Part shown: positions 1 through 7,378 of the stretch, piece by piece | How the letters are laid out: every line of letters starts with the position of its first letter | Numbering within the stretch: the stretch's first letter is position 1 | Source of the DNA: CAYZJD01 sp964478455 | GTDB taxonomy: Bacteria; Acidobacteriota; Terriglobia; Bryobacterales; Bryobacteraceae | Length of the DNA: 13,078 nucleotides | Assembly (NCBI GenBank): GCA_964478455.1 | Contig: CAYZJD010000098.1 | Coordinates: 1-13,078 of the forward strand | Direction of reading: 5' to 3' | The notes under the pieces: model-generated | Told to the model about the DNA's origin: nothing | Seen by the model: the letters and a program-made list of their open reading frames with translations, nothing else | Databases searched by the model: none | Program-made: the position numbers and the translations under genes

Positions 1-2
1 AT

Positions 3-536
3 CCGCGGCACACGCCGTACTTCCTCTTCGTCGGCACGCTGGAGCCGCGCAAGAATCTGGGCATGCTTGTGGAAGCCTGGCGGGAGGTGCGGCGCCGGAA
101 TCCGGTAGACCTGGTGCTTGTGGGCCGCCGCCGGGAGGATCTTGCCGGCCTTGCGCCGGAGACGGGCCTCGACTGGCTGGGCGAGGCGCCGGATGAGGAT
201 CTTTCGGCGCTCTACTCCGGAGCGATCGCCTTTGTGTATCCTTCGCTGTACGAAGGCTTCGGACTTCCGGTGCTCGAAGCAATGCAGTGCGGCGCGGCCG
301 TCATCACGTCCAAGGATCCGGCCATCGCAGAAGTGGCGGGAGGCGCGGCCATTCAGGTAGACGCGCGTGATACGAAAGCCTGGGTGGAGGCGATGATGGC
401 GGCCGTGACGCAGCCGGACCTGCTGTCCGCCTGGAGGGAACGGTCCCGGTTGCGCGCAAGCGGATTTAGCTGGGCGCGGGCCGCGAGGCTCACGAGAGAG
501 GTCTATGTCGAGGCCATCCGACGCTTCCGCGGATAG
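3..536 (+). CDS. GT4 glycosyltransferase, C-terminal part (5' end outside window)
   Basis: The frame is open from the first bases of the window, so the gene starts upstream; 177 C-terminal residues are visible. They make up the nucleotide-sugar-binding half of a GT-B fold enzyme. A strand with GTLEPRKN opens the domain, and the EX7E motif lies in YEGFGLPVLEAMQCG, with the two glutamates at visible residues 84 and 92. GT4 enzymes of this type transfer a sugar from a nucleotide donor to a growing glycan on the cytoplasmic side of the membrane with retention of configuration. Donor and acceptor cannot be told from the sequence. A full protein would be about 370 residues. The end overlaps the next glycosyltransferase gene by 32 bp, which points to a shared operon and coupled translation. 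Family assignment is secure; the exact role is unknown. Confidence 0.93.
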   Translation, partial: PRHTPYFLFVGTLEPRKNLGMLVEAWREVRRRNPVDLVLVGRRREDLAGLAPETGLDWLGEAPDEDLSALYSGAIAFVYPSLYEGFGLPVLEAMQCGAAVITSKDPAIAEVAGGAAIQVDARDTKAWVEAMMAAVTQPDLLSAWRERSRLRASGFSWARAARLTREVYVEAIRRFRG

Positions 537-1713
537 GCGGCGGGCACTCTTCCTGACGGCCGAGGCTCCCTATCCGCCCGTCGGCGGGGGCGCGCTGCGT
601 TCGGCCTCGCTGCTGGAGTACCTGGCGCGAGGCTACGAACTGGACGTGATCGTCTTCCGCGAGCCGGGCGCCGCCGATCCGGCGGCCGCCATTCCGGCGG
701 GACTCGCCCGGGCGACCCACGTCATCGCCCTTCCTCCCCATTCACGGCATCCGTGGAGGCGGGCGACACGGAATCTGCGGCGGATGCTCGCGGCGCGTCC
801 CCCGCTCAACGACCGCTTTGGCGGCTTCGGAGATTCGATGGCGCGCTTCCTGAATGGCCGGCGCTATCACCTGGCGGTGATCGAGCACTTCTGGTGCGCC
901 CCTTACGCCGAACAGGCGGTGCGCCACGCGGAGCGAGTCGTGCTGGACCTCCACAACATCGAATCCGTCCTGCTGGCCGGTTGCGCAAAGACCGAGCCGT
1001 GGCCCTTGTCCTTTATGCTGCGCCGCTTCCAGCATGCCTGCGAGCGCCTCGAGCAGCGCTGGCTGCCACGCTTCGACCTCGTAATGACGGCGTCGGAAAC
1101 CGACGCGGAGCGGCTCCGCCGGCTGTTTCCCGGCGCGCGGGTCGATTGGGCGCCGAACACCATTCCCATGGTCCCGCGGCCGCACCGCACCGAGGAGGAG
1201 GCGATCGTTTTCTCAGGTAACCTGGAGTACCGCCCCAACGTCTCGGCGATCCGGTACTTTCGCCGGCAGATCTGGCCGCTGTTGCGGGAGCGCGGGCCGG
1301 GGCTTCGCTGGCGGATTGTGGGCAGGAATCCCGAGGCTGTGCGGAGATACGTGCGCGATGACCCGCGCATCGAGCTTACGGGCCCCGTCGAGGACGCGGT
1401 GTCGGAACTAGCCAGGGCCAAGGTGGCGGTCGTGCCGGTCTTGGCCGGAAGCGGCACCCGCGTTAAGATCATTGAAGCCTGGGCCGCTGCGCGCGCGGTC
1501 GTCTCGACGCCCTTGGGAGCGGAGGGCCTGGGCGCCGAGGAAGGGAAACACTTGTTACTCGCCAGCGGTCCGCGGGAGTTCGCGGCGAAGGTGGCCGGTC
1601 TGTTGGAGGACGGGGGTGCCAGGGCTGAACTGGGCGCATCGGCACGTCATTATTTCGAGAGAAACCTGACCTGGGAGGCCGCCTGGGGGCGGCTGGAAGA
1701 AATCGGAATTTAA
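505..1713 (+). CDS. GT4-like glycosyltransferase (402 aa)
   Basis: A two-domain GT-B glycosyltransferase. The N-terminal domain opens with a strand followed by the glycine-rich acceptor-side loop PYPPVGGGALRS (about residues 23-34), and DLHNIESVLL lies near residue 150. The C-terminal domain starts near residue 230 with FSGNLEYRPN. The usual EGFG part of EX7E is absent. In its place stands GSGTRVKIIEA, which keeps only the second glutamate, E324. This form is common in a GT4 subgroup that includes the sugar transferases of PEP-CTERM/EpsH-type loci, so it need not mean loss of activity. The ATG at 505 is preceded by a GAGAGAGG ribosome-binding site and lies inside the previous gene, out of frame. 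It probably adds one sugar of the glycan made by this operon; the linkage cannot be predicted. Confidence 0.93.
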   Translation: MSRPSDASADRRRALFLTAEAPYPPVGGGALRSASLLEYLARGYELDVIVFREPGAADPAAAIPAGLARATHVIALPPHSRHPWRRATRNLRRMLAARPPLNDRFGGFGDSMARFLNGRRYHLAVIEHFWCAPYAEQAVRHAERVVLDLHNIESVLLAGCAKTEPWPLSFMLRRFQHACERLEQRWLPRFDLVMTASETDAERLRRLFPGARVDWAPNTIPMVPRPHRTEEEAIVFSGNLEYRPNVSAIRYFRRQIWPLLRERGPGLRWRIVGRNPEAVRRYVRDDPRIELTGPVEDAVSELARAKVAVVPVLAGSGTRVKIIEAWAAARAVVSTPLGAEGLGAEEGKHLLLASGPREFAAKVAGLLEDGGARAELGASARHYFERNLTWEAAWGRLEEIGI

Positions 1714-1754
1714 CTACTGAGCAGCGGCGCTACCCACTATACTGGAGGAATCAC

Positions 1755-2906
1755 ATGCGCTTCTCGGTGGATGCTCATGCTATCGGCCGCCATCTCACGG
1801 GCAACGAAGTATACGTCAGAAACCTGTTGGCCAACTTCGCCGCTCTGGATAAAAGCTCCGAGTTCATAGCCTACCTGTCAGTGGCAGACGCCGACGGCTG
1901 GGTGCCGTCCCGGTTCGTCCGGCGGCGCATCGCCGGCAATCCGTTCGTGCGGCTAGGCTGGGACCTCTCGCGGAAGCTCTGGAAGGATCGGCCATCGCTG
2001 ATCCACGTCCAGTACACCGCTCCCCTGGGATGTCCGGTGCCGGTGGTGGTGAGCGTTCACGACGTAAGCTTTCTCGAGCATCCCGAGTACTTCTCTGCCG
2101 CACGGCAGAAGCAGCTCTGCTGGACGGTGCGGCGCACGGTCCGCTCGGCCGCCAGGATCCTGACCGGGAGCGAGTTCTCCCGCGAGTCGATTTCCCGCGC
2201 GTATGGTCTGAACGGCGAAAAGGTCGTGGTGGTGCCGAACGCCGCCTCGCCTATCTTCCGGCCCATCGCGCGCGAAACAGCGACGGCGCGGGTGGCGGAG
2301 CGGTTCCGGATCGCGGCGCCGTTCCTTCTGAACGTCGGCGATCTCCAGCCGCGAAAGAACCAGATCGGCCTGATTCGCGCCTTCGCGGAGATGCTGCGTG
2401 CACGCCCGGAGCTGCCTCACCACCTCGTCCTGGCGGGGAAGGACACCTGGTTTGGCGGGCGCGTTCGCCGCGTGGCCAGGGATTCCGGTTGCGGGGAGCG
2501 GATCCATTTCATCGGATTTGTCTCAGACGAGGATCTGGTGGATCTGTACAACGCCTGCGAAGTCTTCGTTTTTCCATCTTTTTATGAGGGCTTTGGGCTG
2601 CCGGTGCTGGAAGCGATGGCATGCGGGCGCGCGGTCGCGTGTTCGAGTTCCACGGCCCTGCCGGAAGTCGTTGATTCCGCCGCGCTGCTGTTTGACCCAA
2701 GCTGCATGCGCGAGGCTGTGCGCGCGATGCTGGACCTGGTGATTGACCCGGAGTTACGCGGCCGGATGGAAAAGATTGGTTTGCATCGGGCGGCTCAGTT
2801 CAGTTGGCGGCGGACGGCCCAGAAGACGCTGGAGGTTTACCACCAGGTGGCCGCCGATCAGCGAGCCTGGCAGAGAGCGACGGTGGCGGCAAGAGCGCTC
2901 GGCTAG
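1755..2906 (+). CDS. GT4 glycosyltransferase, mannosyltransferase-like (383 aa)
   Basis: A complete GT4 glycosyltransferase. The N-terminal half carries the typical SVHDVSFLEHPEYF stretch (about residues 99-112) and TGSEFSRESI. The C-terminal half has NVGDLQPRKNQIGLI and an intact EX7E motif in YEGFGLPVLEAMACG, with glutamates E278 and E286. Both features are usual in WbaZ/MtfB-type mannosyl- or rhamnosyltransferases, though the sugar is inferred only weakly. A good GGAGG ribosome-binding site lies just before the ATG at 1755. The gene follows the previous glycosyltransferase after 41 bp, and a secreted DUF3108 gene follows after 25 bp. Together with the first gene this makes at least two GT4 enzymes with fully canonical active-site motifs in the operon. 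Confidence 0.95.
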   Translation: MRFSVDAHAIGRHLTGNEVYVRNLLANFAALDKSSEFIAYLSVADADGWVPSRFVRRRIAGNPFVRLGWDLSRKLWKDRPSLIHVQYTAPLGCPVPVVVSVHDVSFLEHPEYFSAARQKQLCWTVRRTVRSAARILTGSEFSRESISRAYGLNGEKVVVVPNAASPIFRPIARETATARVAERFRIAAPFLLNVGDLQPRKNQIGLIRAFAEMLRARPELPHHLVLAGKDTWFGGRVRRVARDSGCGERIHFIGFVSDEDLVDLYNACEVFVFPSFYEGFGLPVLEAMACGRAVACSSSTALPEVVDSAALLFDPSCMREAVRAMLDLVIDPELRGRMEKIGLHRAAQFSWRRTAQKTLEVYHQVAADQRAWQRATVAARALG

Positions 2907-2931
2907 GATCGAGGAGCCCGAGCTGAAGCTT

Positions 2932-3639
2932 ATGCCACGTTTTGGCTTTCTCGCTGCCGGCATGCTCCTGGCGGCGATCGCGACGGCGGGGGCCGGGTCG
3001 GCCCCGGTTGAGGAGACTCTGCGATACAACATTAACTGGCCGAGCGGCTTGCCGCTTGGGGAGACGGAGATCAGCGCCAGGAGCCTCAAGCCCGACGAGA
3101 CCTCTGGACGCCGCTGGGAGTTCACACTGAAACTGGAGGCCGCCATACCGGGATTTGCGGTGGCGGAACTGCACCGGTCTGTAGCCACGGCCGAACTGTG
3201 CTCCGTGCTGCTTGAGAAACAATCCGAGCGCGGCAAGCGCAAAGCCAAGGAGCGGACGAGCTTCGATCTCGCGAACCAGACCGCGGTTCGCGAAACGCTC
3301 GGCGGGGGAGGAAAGTCCGAGTTCGCCGTTCCCGCATGCGCCAGGGATGCGCTGGCTTTCCTTTACTTCGTGCGCCGCGAACTCGGCCAGGGACGCATTC
3401 CGCCGACGCAGACGGTTTACTTCGGCTCTGCTTATGAGGTGAGGCTGGAGTATGGGGGCCGCCAGCCGGTGGTGGCCAGCGAATCGAGATTCGAGGCCGA
3501 CCGGCTGCTGGTGTCGATCAAGGGTCCGGCTTCGCAGACGATGTTCGAAGCCTTCTTCGCCGTGGATCCTCCGCGCACGCCCGTGCTGGTGCGCGTGCCC
3601 TTCGCGCCCGGCAGCTTCACGATGGAACTGGTCCGCTGA
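2932..3639 (+). CDS. secreted DUF3108-like protein (235 aa)
   Basis: The frame is open further upstream, but that part lies inside the preceding gene. The ATG at 2932 begins a clear signal peptide: Arg-3, then a hydrophobic stretch of about residues 4-21 ending in Ala/Gly-rich sequence. A GAGGAG lies 15 nt upstream, farther than ideal. The mature part looks all-beta: LRYNINWPSGLPLGETEI, a central FLYFVRREL segment, then YFGSAYEVRLEYGG and a C-terminal run ending FTMEL. This pattern resembles DUF3108, a family of secreted proteins of unknown function. The protein probably acts in the periplasm or at the outer membrane. It ends 2 bp before the next gene, so it is co-transcribed with the glycan enzymes. 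No catalytic residues can be proposed. Confidence is high for a real secreted protein and moderate for the family name. Confidence 0.82.
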   Translation: MPRFGFLAAGMLLAAIATAGAGSAPVEETLRYNINWPSGLPLGETEISARSLKPDETSGRRWEFTLKLEAAIPGFAVAELHRSVATAELCSVLLEKQSERGKRKAKERTSFDLANQTAVRETLGGGGKSEFAVPACARDALAFLYFVRRELGQGRIPPTQTVYFGSAYEVRLEYGGRQPVVASESRFEADRLLVSIKGPASQTMFEAFFAVDPPRTPVLVRVPFAPGSFTMELVR

Positions 3640-3641
3640 GA

Positions 3642-5681
3642 ATGCGGTTGGCGTTCGTTTCCCCGATGCCGCCGTCCAAGAGCGGCATCGCCGACTACTC
3701 ACAGGCGCTGGCGGGCCCTCTTGCCGAACTCGCCGACGTGGCCGTGATTTCCGGGCCACCGGCCCGCTTCGATCCCGGCAAGTTCGACGCCGTGCTTTAC
3801 CAGATCGGCAACAACCCGTACCACGCGTTCGCTTATGAACTGGCGCTGCGGCATCCGGGCGTCGTGGTGATGCACGAGGCGAATCTGCACCACCTGGTCG
3901 CGGACCTTACCATCCGGCGCGGCGACTGGGACGCGTATCTCGAGGAAGCCGAGTACAACGGGGGCGAAGAGGCGCTGGCGCACGCAAGGCGCGTTCGGGC
4001 ACTGGAGACCGGGCCGGACTACGAGGGTCTTCCGATGACGCGCCGCCTGCTCGAGCGTTCGCGCGCGGTCATCGTGCACAGCCGCTTCGTTGCCGGCGAG
4101 ATCAGGAAGGCAGGCTTCGCCGGACCGCTGGCGGTGATCCCTCACGGCGCGTGGATCCCGGAAGTGGACCGGCTGGCCTTCCGCGAGCGGCTGGGCCTTG
4201 ATGAGACGACGCCGCTCATAGGCATCTTCGGTTTTCTCAAGCCTTACAAGCGCATTGCCGAATCGCTGCGCGCCTTCCGGCGGCTGGTGCGGCTGGAGCC
4301 GCGGGCGAAGATGATTCTCGTCGGCGAGCCGCATCCGGATTTTCCCATCGCGCGGCTGGTTCGCAGCCTCGGTTTGGAACCTCACGTACGTTTGCCCGGC
4401 TATGTGCCGATCGAGGACTTCGCCGGCTACATCGCCGCCTGCGACATCGTGCTCAACCTGCGCAATCCCACGGTCGGCGAAAGCTCCGGCAGCCTGCTGC
4501 GCGCCCTCGGGCTCGGGCGCGCGGTGCTGGTTACGGACGTCGCGGCATTTGCCGAGCTTCCCGACGATATCTGTCTCAAAGTGCCGGTGGACGCGACCGA
4601 GGAAGATCTCATCTTCGAGTATTTGAACCTGCTGGTTTCGCGCCCGGCCGTGGCTCGTGAAATGGGGGCACGCGCGCGTCGGTGGGTGGAGAGGGAATGC
4701 AGTTGGAGCTTGGTCGCGCGACGGTATCGGGACTTCCTGCGAGCGGTAGTGGACGGAACGGCGGAGGGCACCTGCGTCGAGCCATCCATGGCCATGCCGG
4801 AACTCCCTGTACCCGCGACCACGCCGGAAGAGGCGCCGCCCGTCGTCGCGGCTGCTCCCGCGGGCCGCGAGGAGGAAACCTGTGGGCTGTCCCCGGATAT
4901 TCGAGGCTGGGCGGCCCGGGACCCCAGCGACGCCGCCTACGTGGAGACGCATCTCTCGCGGCTGGAAAAAACACTCGCCATTACTCCTCCGGGAGGGCCC
5001 GAAGACCGCATCCTGGAGATGGGTTCCTATCTCCAGATCACGCCGCTGCTCAAGTCTCGGCTCGGCTACGGGGAAGTGCGAGGATGCTACTACGGGCCGG
5101 CGGGGAAAACCGAGCGGCGCGAGGTAGCGGCCAGGGACGGCGAGAAGTTCTCCTGCGACCTCGATTTGTTCAACGCGGAGAAAGACCCGTTTCCCTACCC
5201 GGACGAGTATTTCAGCACGGTCCTGTGTTGCGAACTCATCGAGCACCTGGCCGAAGACCCGATGCACATGATGGCGGAGATCAACCGGATCCTGAAACCG
5301 GGCGGCCACCTCGTGCTGACGACGCCGAACATCGGCTCCCTGCGAGCCATCGCCGCCATCCTTCTCGGCTACCACCCCGGTTTCTTCCCGGCCTATCTGC
5401 GTCCCAGCGGCGGCGAACCGTCGGATGCGCGCCACAACCGCGAATACACGCCGAAAGAGATCCACATGCTCTTTCATGACGCCGGCTTCGAAGTCACGCT
5501 GCTCGAGACCGGGCCGTTCCGCGAGGAGCCCAAGCCGGAACTCGCCTGGGTGAAGCACCTGCTTGAGCGATATCAGCTTGCCAGGGACCTGCGAGGAGAC
5601 GGCATTTACGCCGTCGGCCGCAAGAGCGGCCCCGTCCGCCGGCGCATACCTTCCTGGCTTTACAGCGGTCCCGAAGCATGA
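3642..5681 (+). CDS. GT4 glycosyltransferase fused to a SAM-dependent methyltransferase (679 aa)
   Basis: Two enzymes in one chain. Residues 1 to about 370 are a GT4 glycosyltransferase: FVSPMPPSKSGIADYS at the N-terminus, PHGAW near 169, FGFLKPYKR near 196. The EX7E site reads GESSGSLLRAL: E280 is present, but position 288 is Ala rather than Glu, and a later FAELPDD contains E305. Residues of about 371-412 form a Pro/Ala/Glu-rich linker. Residues of about 413-665 are a class I methyltransferase with ILEMGSY at 457-463 as a degenerate SAM-binding loop, DPFPYPDEYFSTVLCCELIEH as motifs II/III, and LKPGGHLVLTTPN. The pairing suggests transfer of a sugar followed by methylation of that sugar or of the chain end. 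Start 3642 lies 2 bp after the previous stop, and the stop overlaps the permease start as ATGA. Methyl acceptor unknown. Confidence 0.93.
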   Translation: MRLAFVSPMPPSKSGIADYSQALAGPLAELADVAVISGPPARFDPGKFDAVLYQIGNNPYHAFAYELALRHPGVVVMHEANLHHLVADLTIRRGDWDAYLEEAEYNGGEEALAHARRVRALETGPDYEGLPMTRRLLERSRAVIVHSRFVAGEIRKAGFAGPLAVIPHGAWIPEVDRLAFRERLGLDETTPLIGIFGFLKPYKRIAESLRAFRRLVRLEPRAKMILVGEPHPDFPIARLVRSLGLEPHVRLPGYVPIEDFAGYIAACDIVLNLRNPTVGESSGSLLRALGLGRAVLVTDVAAFAELPDDICLKVPVDATEEDLIFEYLNLLVSRPAVAREMGARARRWVERECSWSLVARRYRDFLRAVVDGTAEGTCVEPSMAMPELPVPATTPEEAPPVVAAAPAGREEETCGLSPDIRGWAARDPSDAAYVETHLSRLEKTLAITPPGGPEDRILEMGSYLQITPLLKSRLGYGEVRGCYYGPAGKTERREVAARDGEKFSCDLDLFNAEKDPFPYPDEYFSTVLCCELIEHLAEDPMHMMAEINRILKPGGHLVLTTPNIGSLRAIAAILLGYHPGFFPAYLRPSGGEPSDARHNREYTPKEIHMLFHDAGFEVTLLETGPFREEPKPELAWVKHLLERYQLARDLRGDGIYAVGRKSGPVRRRIPSWLYSGPEA

Positions 5682-6904
5682 GCGCCGGCTACGCTGACAT
5701 CGATATCCGCCCGTCCGGAGATCTCTCTCTGGCCGCGCGCTTCCGGCTGGAGAACCGCAGCGGGGAAACCTGGCGGGCCGGGGAGGGCTTTCGCGTCGGC
5801 TACCAGCTCTTCGATCCGGAAACCAGCACGTTCATCGAGGATGGACCGCGCAACACGATCTCGCGGGACATCGGGCCGGGCGAAAGCGAAGTGATCGAAG
5901 TCGACATTCATTTTCCTCCGGTCAAGGGGCGCTATCGCGTGTACGTCTCGCTGATGCGCGAGGACGTCTGCTGGTACTACGACCGCGGCTGGCCGTTTCT
6001 CATGATTGACGCGGTGGTGGAGAACGGCCGGGCGGCCGCGGTGAGCCGGGCCGTGACCGGGATCGGGGCGTTGCGGCGGCGGCTGTGGTTGCGGTCTCTG
6101 GGCCGGGCGTTCACGCTGCCGCTTCACTCGATCTTGGCGAACCGCGGCCTGATCCGCTCGATGGCGCGCAGGGACATTGCCGGCCGCTACCGCGGCTCTT
6201 TCGGCGGGCTGTTCTGGACGCTGCTGAATCCGCTGCTGCTGATGCTTACCTACTTCTTCGTGTTCGGCATCGTGCTCCGGACGCGGTTCGCCGGCGATCC
6301 CAGCCGCTCCGGCTTCGTGCTCTACTTTCTGGCCGGCATGCTTCCGTGGTTGCCGTTCAGCGAGGCGGCCGGGCGCGCGCCGTTCGTCATGCTCGACCAC
6401 CGGAACTTCGTGAAGAAGCTTGTCTTCCCGCTTGAGATTCTGCCCGTGACGCAGGTGGCCGCGGGGCTGGTGACGCAGGCGTTCGCGCTGGCGATCTTTT
6501 TGGTTTTGCTCGTGGCGGCGCGCGGGTCGGTACCCGTATCGGTGTGCTGGCTCCCGGTGCTGCTGGTTCCGCAAGTCCTGTTTACGCTCGGGCTGTGCTG
6601 GTTCCTGGCAGCTCTCGGCGTCTACGTGCGCGACCTCGGCCAGGTGAGCGGGTTTCTGCTGACGCTGTGGTTTTTTCTCACGCCGATCTGCTACCCGGAG
6701 GCGTCGCTGCCGCAGGCCGCCCTCGGCCTGCTCTCCAAGAACCCGATGTTCGTGCTGGTGCGCGGCTACCGGGACATCCTGCTCGAAGGCGCCGCCCCGG
6801 CGTTCAGCCCATTGTGGAAGCTGTGGCTTCTGGCCGCCTTCGTTTTCCTTGCCGGTTACGCCTGGTTCCACAAGCTGAGGAAGAGCTTCGCGGACGTGAT
6901 TTGA
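5678..6904 (+). CDS. Wzm/KpsM-type polysaccharide ABC-2 permease with an N-terminal beta-sandwich-like domain (408 aa)
   Basis: Residues of about 155-408 are an ABC-2 exporter permease. RRDIAGRYRGSFGGLFWTLLNP marks the entry to the first helix, followed by FFVFGIVLRTRF, FVLYFLAGMLPW, FPLEILPV, LGVYVRDLGQ, FFLTPICYP and the basic tail KLRKSFADVI, with about six membrane segments in all. Such permeases pair with an ATPase to move undecaprenyl-linked glycans or lipid-linked polymers across the inner membrane. Residues 1-117 are unusual: alternating short strands with GYQLFDPET, GPRNTISRDIGPGES and YRVYVSLMREDVCWYYDRGWPF look like an Ig-type or carbohydrate-binding-like beta-sandwich. There is no signal peptide, so this domain should face the cytoplasm. 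The start overlaps the upstream stop (ATGA). This is the last gene of the operon; no ATPase gene follows. Permease call very sure, N-terminal domain call moderate. Confidence 0.92.
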   Translation: MSAGYADIDIRPSGDLSLAARFRLENRSGETWRAGEGFRVGYQLFDPETSTFIEDGPRNTISRDIGPGESEVIEVDIHFPPVKGRYRVYVSLMREDVCWYYDRGWPFLMIDAVVENGRAAAVSRAVTGIGALRRRLWLRSLGRAFTLPLHSILANRGLIRSMARRDIAGRYRGSFGGLFWTLLNPLLLMLTYFFVFGIVLRTRFAGDPSRSGFVLYFLAGMLPWLPFSEAAGRAPFVMLDHRNFVKKLVFPLEILPVTQVAAGLVTQAFALAIFLVLLVAARGSVPVSVCWLPVLLVPQVLFTLGLCWFLAALGVYVRDLGQVSGFLLTLWFFLTPICYPEASLPQAALGLLSKNPMFVLVRGYRDILLEGAAPAFSPLWKLWLLAAFVFLAGYAWFHKLRKSFADVI

Positions 6905-7164
6905 GGGGTTGCCTGGCAGGCGCCGATTGACAACCGGCAGCCAGACGCATTACTTCGTAGTCACCGGCAACGTTCCGGAGGTACGCCGGTCGGGCACGAG
7001 TGTAAGAAGACAAGCACGCGCACCGCTGCAACGACAGAAGCCGGCGATCTGTTCGGCTGGGACCGGCACTTGTGGGCGCGGATTAGCGTCCCATCCCAAC
7101 ATGGGGCCATTGAAGACATACATCCACTGTGACAACGCGGATCCACACGGTTCTTTGAGAACAG

Positions 7165-7242
7165 TGGCACACCCGGTAGGATTTGAACCGGCGACCGCTT
7201 CTCCTGGAGGCAAGCGCTCTATCAGGACTGAGCCACGGGCCC
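7165..7242 (-). tRNA. degenerate tRNA-like sequence (possible tRNA-Arg-derived pseudogene)
   Basis: Read on the minus strand this is 78 nt with tRNA layout: acceptor GGGCCCG, a D-stem GCTC/GAGC, an anticodon region, a T-loop TTCAAAT and a 3' GCCA. Several pairs are broken. The acceptor has G·G at 2-71 and wobbles at 1-72 and 3-70. The T-stem is GCCGG against CCTAC, with two mismatches. The D-loop lacks the usual GG, and the two inner anticodon-stem pairs fail. A seven-base loop would read anticodon CCA (Trp). The body and the surroundings of the loop resemble tRNA-Arg(CCG) with one base inserted. A short hairpin, GTTCT/AGAAC, follows at 7150-7162. This is probably a decayed tRNA gene or an integration scar; function as a true tRNA is doubtful. 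Confidence 0.5.
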
Positions 7243-7268
7243 AGCCCTACCGCGTATTCCCCGTGCGG

Positions 7269-7298
7269 TTGCTGTGAGCGGAGCGCCTCAGGTATAGA
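7269..7298 (+). promoter_or_regulatory. possible promoter for the DUF4258/zinc-finger pair
   Basis: TTGCTG at 7269-7274 and TATAGA at 7293-7298 are separated by 18 bp, a plausible sigma-70-type pair about 75 bp before the start codon. The pair sits between the arms of an inverted repeat (7257-7266 and 7309-7318, 9 of 10 bases matching), which could be an operator. Both elements deviate from consensus, so this is tentative. Confidence 0.3.
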
Positions 7299-7378
7299 AG
7301 CGTTCGCAGCGCGGGGAACAGCGACATCCTAACAGTGATCCGGCCACCGACATTTGAAGGAAAGAGGTTAAGGCGAAG

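Larger units (their letters stand above)
6905..7378. other. intergenic region without a protein gene, containing a tRNA-like remnant
   Basis: This stretch separates the glycan operon from the toxin-antitoxin-like pair. Short open frames on both strands have no family look and no ribosome-binding sites; those crossing 7165-7242 are translations of the tRNA-like element. The right part holds a possible promoter for the downstream pair. No clear terminator with a T-run follows the permease gene. Confidence 0.7.

Noticed and set aside
1738..1743. TATACT as a -10 promoter element before the third glycosyltransferase gene.
   Set aside because: It abuts the ribosome-binding site, would leave almost no leader, and no suitable -35 stands upstream; the gene is more likely read from the operon transcript.
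3699..5558. A 619-residue open frame on the minus strand, and similar long minus frames at 5660-6871 and 2800-3759.
   Set aside because: They lie exactly opposite clear glycosyltransferase, permease and DUF3108 genes, have Arg/Gln/His-rich composition and no family motifs. They are GC-driven antisense frames.
6911..6921. GCCTGGCAGGC palindrome just after the permease gene as a terminator.
   Set aside because: The stem would have a one-base loop and no T-run follows, so it cannot be called a terminator.
6950..7213. Minus-strand 87-residue open frame in the intergenic region.
   Set aside because: Its first third is a translation of the tRNA-like element, and the rest has no protein-family look.
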